Shown one piece after another: positions 24,501 through 36,500 of a DNA stretch of 64,000 bases. A program made the position numbers and the translations under genes. Source of the stretch: Eurosta solidaginis (lineage: Eukaryota; Arthropoda; Insecta; Diptera; Tephritidae); NCBI RefSeq assembly GCF_040869045.1, contig NC_090319.1, positions 300,254,998 through 300,318,997 of the forward strand, in the 5' to 3' direction. The first letter of the stretch is position 1. Every line of letters starts with the position of its first letter. Below the pieces are notes generated by a model. The model did not search any database, had not been told where the DNA came from, and saw nothing but the letters and a program-made list of their open reading frames with translations.

Positions 24501-27500
24501 TTACGTGCATTCAGTGCCGTAGAGGCTCACAGTCTCTTCCAAATTGAGCTTCCACGTCAACTTACTAGCTAGTGATTCCTAGACGTTTTATGCAAGTTCA
24601 CTCCCTAGCTTAGGCCTAGTCCAGTTTAGGACCTTGTATCTCTTAGTAAACAAGACCATATGTATATCCCGAAGCATCCGATCCATCAAAGAGCTAATTG
24701 TCGGAAGGTACTTTCCACATACGAAAACTGCAACGTCATCTGCGTACGCCGTAGTTTTGACTGGTCCCACCGTCTGAGCAGTTGGTTGATAACCAGCGTC
24801 TACAGTAGAGGTGATAATCCCCTCCCTGTGTCGTGCCCCCGTCCACTAGCCACCATTGCTGGATGTTCTTCAATTTAATGAAGACCTCCATGATTGCCTG
24901 TTAAAATACATTGTTGAAATCCCGGCAATGTGTAAGAAGACTCCTAAGGCGTACTCCTTATATTCAAAGGATTTCTCTATGTATATAACCATCCTATATA
25001 TTGCCATGTCTACCGACTTGTCTTTGGTGTACGCATGTTGTGGAGAATAGTTTCTCATCCATGTTGGACTTCATGTATACGTCTATGAGCTTCTCAAAAG
25101 TTTTGAGCAGAAATAATGTTAAGCTAATACGCCTGTAGCCTTTGAGATACATATAACTGATCTTCCCCGCCTTTGGTAGTAGAACTATGCGAGCCATTCC
25201 ATCATCGCTCTACTCGAAATTTCTAGCATGGCATGGAATATATGTACCATCTAGACCCGGCGATTTAAACATTGAAAAAGTCTTCATCGCATTCGATCTT
25301 GGTTTCGGGCACCACGTCCGGCACAACTGCTGGCTTTTCTGGTGCATATCCCGATGGGAAATGTATGTCCTTTTCTCTTTCTTGATTAGTTCTTGAACTA
25401 TCATTTCTCAACCGCGCTGTTTCGTTGACGCACTAGATGTCGACAAAGATATTTCTCCATGAGATCCTCTTCTCCCGGGAAATTTCCCGGGTCCCTCTAC
25501 TCGACCCGACATGCTTCGCTTAGGGTTTCTAATGGTTCCTCCCTTCTCTGCAGCTGATATATGCATGGTCGAAGGATGGTCTATCATGGACCATGCAGTC
25601 ATACATTTATACATATATCACATTCAGAGCTCAATGTAATATCAAGGACATTGCTGGATGTTTCACCAACATACATATGTAGGGACACTACTCCTTTCGG
25701 TTATCTACAAATGGCTTTGCAAAATGTAATGAAATGGAGACTCTCCTTTATCATTTGTAACATCCGCTCTTCAAGCATCGCTATGCGCATTTGCATCCCT
25801 GTCTATGACAAACCCTATGACAAGCCCTTACACTCCCCCGGCGATGCCTCCGCAGTATGCGCCTTAAAGCAGGATGCCAGGATATTAGCCTGGGTTCAGT
25901 TAAGATCGTGCACAAAGTTTGTTGAAGATATCCCCATTTTTTCACAACTTATCGTGTTAACGGACGGGCGGATATGGTGCTCAATCAAACTCTTGTATGA
26001 TGCTGAAAATTTTGATGTAAGGATGCCTATATCCATCTCGATTTCTGCTATACATTAGGAAACACTTTACCAGCTTAAATTTGCAACCCGTGTATATGTA
26101 CAGCTAAGTATAAAAATTAATTTCGCATAATTACTACTGCCGAAGCTCGCAAGACATAGCTGGCGGAGGGACTGAGCACACTGAAAGAAAAAGACTGGTA
26201 AAATCAACCGAAATACGGGTAAATTCAACCGAAATTCCTGTCAATTTTTAAACGGTTTTATTTAGGTTGACTTGACAGGCTGCACGGCTGCACGGCCGTT
26301 GTGAACGAATTTTGTAATTAAAATTTAAGTAACTTCCCGATAAGCTACAAGCTTGAAACTTGGAATATAGTTCAGAACCCGATGACTATGCAATAATAAG
26401 AAAAAAATATCGTCGCTAGGTGGCGCAAGGATCGATATATTCACAAAAATCGTATTTGTGGTCCGATTTGGCTCATATTTGGAACTCATAATACATACAA
26501 GAATAGAAAGCGACCTATGAAAAAAATTGCCGCTAGGTGGCGCAAGGATCGAGATGTTCACAAAAATCGTATTTGTGGTCCGATTTGGCTCATATTTGGA
26601 ACACATAATACATACAAGAATAGAAACCGACCTATGAAAAAAATCGCCGCTAGGTGGCGCAAAGATCGAAATTACATACAGTCCGGTAGAAGTGACATCA
26701 AAATATTTTGGAGTTGGAGGAGGGCAAGCATAAGTGGCGCAGAGTCGAGTAAAGTCTTTGGAAGGATTATGTATTGAGGACTTAGATTGTAACAAATTGT
26801 CAGGAAAGTCCTTGTAATAATGAGTCACTAAATGAACTAAATAGAATGATAAATAATAGGCTATTAAATAAAGATCTAAAACTTGAAAATAAAATAATTT
26901 AAAAAAAAAATTTTAAGTTAAATGATTTTATTGAAAACAATACTTACATGGAATAATAATACTAAAAGCTTGAAAATAATTAGGTAGGTCCTAGGTGATA
27001 TTATAATGAAAGAACTTTTTTGATTATTTGACCACTAAAACGGTCAATTACGAATCAACGATTTAAGCGCAGTTGGTTCAACATCTTGTTGCGATGGATA
27101 AAAAATAATTTAAAAAAATGTTTAAGTTTAACGGTTTTATTGAAAACAATACTTACATGAAATAATAATAATACTAAAGGCTTGAAAATAATTAGGTAGG
27201 TCCTAGGTACTAGTCATCACACTACTCATCAATCTAGGGCGTTGATCAGACAATTAAATAAAAGAGTTGGATGCGTCAAATTTCTATTGATAGTCATATA
27301 TAAGACCAACTGCACCTTAATCAGGTTATGATACGCTTCACATTTTTAGAAATTTCACGCGCCCAATGCTTTTATTTAATTGTCTGATCAACGCCCTAGA
27401 TTGATGAGGAGTGTGATGACTAGTACCTAGGACCTACCTAATTATTTTCAAGCTTTTATTATTATTATTATTTCATGTAAGTATTGTTTTCAATAAAACC

Positions 27501-30500
27501 GTTTAACTTAAAAATTTTTTTAAATTATTTTTTATCCATCGCAACAAGATGTTGAATCAACTGCGCACAAATCGTTGATTCGTAATTGACCGTTTTAGTG
27601 GTCAAATAATCAAAAAAGTTCTTTCATCATACTTTACCCATAGTTTTGTTAAATTAACAATTATTACTGTCGCTCTAGGAATACCAATCAAAACTGTTAA
27701 TATGAATGGGATTTCTGTTCTTTTGAAATTTACAGAGTTTATTGTCGAAATGACACTACCAGTGAAATCTATTGAAATAACAGATATTTCTGAAAGGGAT
27801 TTCTGTTCTTTTGAAATTAACAGAGTTTATTGTCGAAATGACACTACCAGTGAAATCTATTGAAATAACAGGTATTTCTGTTTTTTTTTTAGATTAATAG
27901 CGCAAACTTTTACATCAACAGGGTCTTCTGTTCATATGACATTAATACCTGTGGAAAAAATAAAAGCCGTATAAATATATATTTAAACTTATGTAGTTTT
28001 TTTATTTGTATAAATTACACATAAGTACATTTAATTTCTAATGAGTTTATTGCTATATTTAGTAACATTAGTTAAAATAATAATTTAAATCTGAATTCAA
28101 ATAAATAAAACTTGTTTCGAATCACCATCCACAGCTTTGTACGAAAGTATGTTGCCATATATATACGTAAATATGTGAATACATAAATACGCATGATTGC
28201 TACATATATATTTGCTACATACATATTCACACACGCGTTAGTACATGCTCTAGCGAACCACATTGACGTCGGTTTCAAAAACTTTATTTCAACTTTTTCT
28301 TAAAAAATGTTCACCATATTGTTATATTATAATTATAATTATATTTGTGTACGCACATTTGATATAAAATGTTTCCATTTTCTTTGAATTTAAAACCAAA
28401 ATCGGACAAATAAGTACATATGTATGTACTTACTAACCGAACTTCAATTGGGCGGACATCAAATATGCTGGCACACATTAAACATTATACACTTTTATTA
28501 AACGCACGTTCACCAAATTTTAGTTTTTATAATTTATTTAATTTAGTTTTGAACTTCGCCGCTCGTCACTTCACTTCTCAAATAGAAACGAAAATAGTAG
28601 TCACGAAACTGATTCTCAATTCTTTCTGTTGCAGCTCATTCTCAATTTCTTCTCTCGCATGTAGAGTTGCCCCACTTGATTGTTTCGAACAAAACTTGTA
28701 GTATAAATGTTTGACGTAAAATTTAAAATAGAGAACTTGTAAGTTATAGAGAAGTAAAGAATCAAATCGCGGGAAGGTAATTACCACTGGAGTAACTTTA
28801 CATGTAATTCGGCAAGTTTAATTCTCGTAACACTTTATTTGGAAACGATTCCAAAACAACTCCAACTTTTATGCTGTCGGACCATCGTCATAAGTACAAA
28901 GTAGAGAGCGCAGTGACCGTAAAATTCTCTTTGAAATTTGCTTATGCATTGACTGTTGTTCGTTGTTGAAATGACCAGTGAGATTAGTTGTGCTAACAGA
29001 AAAATTAGTTAGAGCGACAATTTCTCTTCTGTTGAAATGACTAAACTAATTTGTTCGCTTGACAAAGAACTCGGTCGAATTAACCATAATTCGATCAATT
29101 TCACCGAATCTCCGTAGAGTCAAGAACAACCGAACCGATTTGTTGATTTTACTAGCACCATTTCTTTCAGTGCAGGTTCAAACGCCCTGCTCTATACCAG
29201 CCTTATTGCGCATTAGAAAAAACGTTTTTGAAATAGCGATTTCGGACATTCTTGAATTTAGTAACAACTCTGGCTGTTTGTACCATAGCATTTTATAACT
29301 ATTTAGGCGACTTGCAACGCCACCATTTGACCTACACGCCTACTTACAGGAAGTCGCGTGCAAATATGTTCACAATAAACGTCGCAGTTTAGCTTAAACA
29401 AAACACGCCACCATTTGGTTCGGTCATATTAATTGTATTGGAACAACAAACCCACCCTATGTAACATTCGATTGAAATCTAGAAGGAAAGTAGACATCGT
29501 AACGGCTGTGCAATATGTTTTCAGTTTGCGCCTTTCAAGTTTGTCATCTCAATTTGATGGTAATTATTTCTTATTCACACGCGACCACAATAACTTCCAA
29601 CACTTACCATTGTAAAAAATAGCTGCTGTTATTACAAGGAAAACCCCATTAAACATAAATATGTTTTTTTGTATGTATGTGAGATCTTAGCACGTATTTT
29701 TGTTTACATTATTGACGGAAATTCTTATAAAACTGAATGAAAAGCTTAGTTACAAATGCCAAATGCGTGATGAGAAGGTTGGTTCATACAACTAAGTTGG
29801 TGGCATATTTTATGAATTAAATTCGTCTGTATTTTAACTTTGAATAACCTTTGCTCCCACCTGAGCTTTACTTGTGGTTTTTTCCTATAAATGAATAGAA
29901 CTTGTAAACTTGTGGGAGGGCAGTGTTCCAAAACCAAGGCACTTCGCCATACTCTGCTTAAAGGTTCATCGTGGTTTGTAGCGTCGTATGCTTTAGATGA
30001 ATCGAATCGGGGGGAACTCTCTTCTGGGAACGACCATGGAAAACATTTTAAGGACTATGAGGATTATGATGTGATGATTTAAAGAAAGGTACCGCTGCGC
30101 CACTGTTTGATGTCCTGTTGAAAGCAAAGGTTGACATCACCACTATACTCGAAATGCGATGGAACGCGGCAGGCAAAATGACAATTAAATCTCACGAAAT
30201 CTGCCACAGTAGCAGGGTAAAGCGTAATATGCAGCCATAATATTGTTTTGTGGTGAAAAAAATACATAGCCGGCAAGTAATGTCATGAACGAGCGTTTCT
30301 CGGCGAGCGGTTTCAATATAAAATTTATTTATTTATTTAATGACGAAAATTGTATCAGAAAATCAGGCGGATGACGAAAGGTTTCAAGACTCTGGCAGAA
30401 TGATAACGATGACCTGGTAACCAACGAACAAAGTGTACTTAAATTTGGAAGAAAACACTTCTTCTCATTGACAGATAACGAATAAGATGACGAATTCCAT

Positions 30501-33500
30501 ACCAAAAATCCTGAAGATGCTATGCAAATGATGTAAGACGATCCTGCCTAGATATATTGTTGTGTGACTAGGGACCGCGACGTCTATTGTTCCCTGATTC
30601 TCTTCACAGCACCTCATCCAGGGTGAGCTTCATGAGGAAATCCAGAATTGTGCTCGGCTTTAGAGAGAATATTTGTCTACCTCATAATTTTAGCGATCCA
30701 AGGATTCTTAGTCTTTTTATAGCGACTGCACCGCGTTCGAGAAGGATGTGTTCTGCAGTCCCACCCTCTGTCAGGGTACTGACAGAGGCTGTTAGTTTGT
30801 GCATCTCTTAGTCTGCAGGGACCTGTGAGTATGCCTGTTAAAATTCGAAGGTGCTTTTTGGAAGATTAATCATAGTTTTATAACGCTTGTGTTTTGTATC
30901 CTCTTATTAGTGCCTGTGTTATTAGCCTCTATACGATTAAACCTCTCCACGCACTCAAGTACTGTTGATGATTTAATCTCAACTGAAGATATTGCCTTGA
31001 GAACGGCCTGACTATCGCTGAGTATAACGATTCCCTTATTAGTGTAGCGTCGTTACAGTTCGCATACCGGTTTATGGCGATAATTTCGGCCTGGAAAATG
31101 CTCGGAAATCTCTCTAGTGGTATAGACATTTTGGTTTTGGCTCTGAATATCCCAGTTCCGAAGCCCTCTGGTATCTTCAAACGGCGCGCTTCTCGTCTAG
31201 AAGTCTTCCACGTTCCTTTACTCCACAGCTCTATTCGGATACGCTTTTTAAACCTAATCATCTTCGTTGGAAGCTGGATAAGGGGAATTTCTTCTTTTAG
31301 TCCCTCTATACTCCGCGATTATATCACTTTTATTTTATTTTAGTCTTATTTTTTCGAAAAGTCAAAAACAACAATGGTCCTTACTGAATAAAACGAATAA
31401 CTAAGCCTAGCTACAAAACAGAGATCGGTAAATTAAGAAAAATAGACTTTGGATAAGAAAACTCAAGCATAATAGAATTATAGATGTTATTACGTAGAGA
31501 GCGTGACAATGGAGCATTTATCGCATAGTTAGTAGACTTATGTTTAATATAAATGGGGTTATGAGAACGAAGAGACCTCGTTGGAATAAGAAAATTAATT
31601 GCGTGCAGTAAAGAGGAGCAATCAATATCTCCATTAACAACTCCGAAAATGAAAGACAAGGAAAGGTTTGACCTTCTGAGTTCTAATGGTTTCAAATTAA
31701 TTAGCAGCAAGCGGGAATGATAAGAAGGGACTGGTCTGAGAAATGTAAGGATCTTAGGCAGAATTTTAGGAAGATCTTTTGTACTTGCTCAATCCTGACG
31801 AACAAACGATGTGTATAGCAATGTCAAGGTATAGGGATCTGAGAAGTTGTTGCTATTACGCCTCACGAAACGTAAGGAAGCATATGCGCTTGAAATTACA
31901 TAGTTAATATGGTTATTGAAAGAGAACGAGGAGTCAAAGATAACCCCTAAGTCTTTAATCTCATCAAGGAAGTGAAGGGGAGTACCCGAGATAGTATATG
32001 TCGTTGGTAAAACATTGCGAATTTTGGAAAATGTGACATGAAAGCACTTGTTTAGATTGAGAGATAGATGCGAATTACGGCACCAGATTGCTAATCTATC
32101 TAAGCCTTCTTGGAGACGCTGAGCATCATCACTATTTTTAATAATGTAGAAAACTTTTAGGTCATCAGCGTAAAGTAAGAACTCCGATGACACAAAACAA
32201 TTTCCTATATCATTGATGAATAAAATGAAAAGAATAGGACCTAAGATGCTCCTTTGGGGTACCCCAGAGGTGGCAGTAAAAGAGTTGGAAGATACACCCT
32301 CAATAGAGACCATGCAGCGTCTGCTACTTAGGTAGGAATACAGACACTTGAGAAATACAGAGTGAAAACCGAGGGAAGTGAGTTTACGTAGTAGCATATT
32401 GTGAGGTATAAATGCAATCTACATGATGGCTTGAAGAGAACGCATCAATGCAATATTCACTAAACAAGGCTAAGTTGTGACGGTCTCTGTCGTCCCGATC
32501 AGACAAATCTCTCGATCTAAACGCTGCTAGCATCGCCAAATGTACCACTCTTCTACTCCGTGGTTTCTCAATGCTTTGTATGCGGTAGATGGTATCACTG
32601 ATCTTCTTCACAACCTTGTACGGGCCTTCCCAACTGCACCGAAATTTGGATGGAACACCTTTCCGCCGGTGAGGGTTGTATAACAGTACCAAATCTCCCG
32701 CCAAGAAACCTTTCGAATTATTGTTCTCATGGTACCTGTGTTTCATCGTACTACTCAATACCCTGGTTCGTTCCTTCACACTCTGTTGTTTGGCCGATGA
32801 ACTACTTCGTAGAGCTTGCGCTGGACGGATTTGCTTTGCATAATCAGTATCGTTCCCCGTTTCCCGCTTCGTTTTCCTGCGTCTTTTAGGTTTTGTCAAT
32901 GCCAGTGTTTCTCTCGCAGGTACTTTTGATTTTGATTTATTTGGCCCATTCGATCTATCAACCTTTGCCTTTGACTTTCGTGGTCTTTGTCGAGTCTTTT
33001 CCACCAGTACCCGATTACTGCTGAACCCTTTTTCCAAACTAAAGTTAAGTGGTATGTCCTGGTTCTTATAGCGCATAATTTTTCTCCGTATATCGATCCT
33101 GATGTCATGGTCAACCAAGAAGTCCACTCCCAATATGACTTCATCAACGATCTCCGCCACAACGAATTTGTGTAGAACCATGACTTTTCCAATTAGGACT
33201 TCACATATCTCTTCTCCCTGGACTTGATTATACTCGCCTGTGACCGTACGCAACCTTGCCCAGGTAATGACTTTACTCTCCTGTAGACCAAATCAGATCG
33301 AATCAAGGAATGAGATGCCCCCGTATCTACAGTCAGTACACGCTCTTTACCATCCACATTCCCTCTGATGGTAAGACTGCTTGATTTCCTTCCAATCTGC
33401 GACACAGATATCACAGGACATTCAATAGCCGGGGCAAGTTTTCGTTCTTTACATCCGACACGCTCTTGCTCATTTCCGCCAGCTTTGCGTTTACGGCCAC

Positions 33501-36500
33501 CCACATTGTTGGAACTATTAGGACCAAGATCGCAATGACGTGCAATGTGACCTGGGTTGCCGCACTTGAAACATTTAATAACTCCGGCATTCTTCTGTTG
33601 AGATCCCTTCAGTGCTTCCAAAATTGTGTCTACCCACTCTGGCCTTTCTACTTCCACACGGCGTGCTTTGAAAACTGGCTTACACAGAAGCGACGCTGTT
33701 TCCTGAATCAGAGCATGCGATACCGTTTCAGCAAATGTTAGTTTTGGATTCGCATATGTAGCCCGCTTCGTTTCCACATCTCGTATGCCATTTATAAAGC
33801 TCTGAATCTTTACCCTTTCTGTGTATTCCACGGGTGCATCCGCATTCGCTAACTGTGCTAGCCTTTCAATATCCGACGCAAACTCTTGCAATGTTTCACC
33901 ATGCCTCTGGAAGCGGTTCAGCAACTCCATTTGGTATATCTGTCTCCTATGCTCAGTTCCGTATCGTCTCTCTAGAGCGCCCATCAATGCTTCATAACAG
34001 TTCCGTTCGCCCTCTGGAATGGTTTGTAAAATCTCAGCTGCAGGCCCTTTCAACGCCATGAACAGTGCAGCAACTTTATCTTCCACATTCCAGTTGTTCA
34101 CTGTTGCAGTCTTCTCAAACTGTAGTTTAAACCCCAACGATTTTTTTCGCTTTATAAAATGGAAAAACGACGGACATACGATTTAGCACAATAAAGCTAA
34201 AAAAAAATGTTTGGGTTTTCGAAAAAAAAATTTTTTTTTGTTATAACTTTTTAACAAAAGGTGGACAAACAAAAATTTTTCCTGGACAAACGAATGAATA
34301 TGGTTTTTTTAATTACTCCCGCATGTAGGTGCCAACTTCACAGAGCTTTTCTCGGCGTGATTGTCGTTTCGTTATTTAATCTTTTCCGGAAATACTAATC
34401 ATCACACATACAACAACAACATCGAAAATCGGAATTACCACCTTTATTATTCATAGTGATCGTAATTATTTGTTTTCCTTATATTTATAAATTTACAAAA
34501 CGTTCATTATAGAATCCCAATGATGCTGGTAAATTGCAGTTCTGCAAAATATGTGAAGGCTATAAAGCCCCGCGTTCGCACCATTGTCGCAAATGTAAGT
34601 ACATATTTGAAATTGAATATAAAAAATATAGTTTAAATTTTAATTTTATTTTAGGCGATCGTTGCGTAAAAAAAATGGATCATCATTGCCCGTGGATAAA
34701 TCATTGTGTTGGCTGGGCGAATCATGCTTATTTCACCTATTTTCTCACATTCTCAATTTTGGGCAGCTTTCAAGCGTCCATTATTTTAGGTTTTGCCTTT
34801 TATCGTGGTGTTCATCGCTATTGGTATTTGACACACGGCTATAGACATTTAGCTACCGTGCAATTTACAATGATCAGCATTATAATGACCATCATAGCAA
34901 TGGGTTTAGCAATTGGTGTTGTTATTGCTTTGGGCATGTTGCTCTATATTCAGGTAAGACATATGTTATTAAAATAGGGCTGCACAGTAAGATACATTAA
35001 GGAGTTTAAGAAAAAACACGTCAAGAACGGATTGTACCGACTTTGTATGCCGATAACTGCTCCCTATACCACCTTCACCCCAGTCATTCCACCGAGAGAA
35101 GAGTGGGGAAGAGGAATCATCTGGAGCAGGGGACCGCTTAATTTGTTCACGGATGGGTCGAAGTTGTACGGAAAGGTTGGTGGGGGGTCTTTTGTCAAGA
35201 GCTATATGTAAGCCGCAAGTTTAAGTTGGCTGATCACTGCAGTGCATTCCAAGTGGAAGTCGCTGCGATAAAGGATGCGGTGGATAAAATGCTATCCAGT
35301 GCTACTACGGTTAGGGAATTTAACATCTACTCTGATAGCCAAGCAGCTATCAAGGCCTTGAGCTCAACTACAGTCCGATCGAGGGTGGTCTGGAAGTGCC
35401 TGACCTCGCTTGCGATTGCATCGAATTATTTTACAATTAAGATTATCTGGGTCCCGGGCCATAGTGATATCCCGGGTAACTGTCAATCGGATCTCTTAGC
35501 CCGCATCGGTACAACTGAACCCGATGAAGATGGCTGTAGGCATTTCGGGATTCCGCCATAGCTGGGCCTCGAGTCAGCTCAGAAATCGTTTGGCGGTCAC
35601 CACCTCTTGCAGGTTAGCAAGATCTTTCTGGCCGGAAATGGATGGCAAGAGGTCTACTCAAATAATTGGGTTCACTAAGGCTCACCTATCAATGGTCATT
35701 GGGGTTTTGACAGGGCACTGTCCCATGGGCATCCATGCGGTACGTTTCAATATACTGGAAATTCCATCCTCCTGCAGCTGTATGGAGGATGATGAGGTGG
35801 AGTCACCAAATCACTATGCCTGATTGCCCAGCTTTTGCCAGAACTAGGCGAAAGTACTTCGGATCTCCCTGCTGCATAGGAAAACTCATCAACTACGGAA
35901 AATATATACTTAATAGAAATACATACTGTCACGGATATTACCATCACTAAGTTATCCCATCACTAAGGCGATGCTAAGGCCATGCCAAGCAGTATTTACG
36001 TTAATAATCAAATCAAGTATACACATATATAAGGCAGCCCAGAGAGATGTCACACACAGATGCATTTACTTATACGCCTATGTGCGCGCGAGAGACTGTA
36101 AACTACAAACATTCACATCAATAATTCAATCTTTATGTATCTACATAAACGAATAAATAATTGCGTCTACACATATGTACGTATACGAGCAGCGGAGCGG
36201 CAATGCACAAACGCATGCATATATCTTATCTCAGTGGTCACAAGAGAGGGCAATAATTTGTGCACGTAGTTGTGGCTGGCGATTTTGTAGCCGAAACAAC
36301 TAGTAAGTTCTGGAAATCGAAGAGCCTAGAAGTATGCAGCGTAAACTATAAAAGCGGGGCAAGCGAGTAAGAAGGAATTCAGTTTGATTTGAGATTTGGA
36401 TTAAGCGCTATCTAGCGAGCTATAGCAGTATTATTTTGAATAGTAGAGTTTCATTTGAGCTGTCAATCAGTTTGGTATTAAATAAGCTATTCGGAACCTG

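Larger units (their letters stand above)
26179..29172. mobile_element. Candidate ~3.0 kb terminal-inverted-repeat element
   Basis: The left end CACTGAAAGAAA followed by GGTAAAATCAACCGAA is matched, inverted, by the right end TTGATTTTACTAGCACC then TTTCTTTCAGTG at 29172. CA follows the right end and precedes the left end, a possible 2-bp target duplication. The interior carries no recognisable transposase; it holds the 117-bp tandem array, a long hairpin and an 88-bp duplication. The superfamily is unknown to me, and the outer limits need other copies to be confirmed. Confidence 0.45.

Noticed and set aside
26325..26828. Minus-strand protein of 167 residues with an internal 39-residue repeat
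   Set aside because: The repeat reflects the 117-bp DNA tandem, and no family or start context is recognisable.
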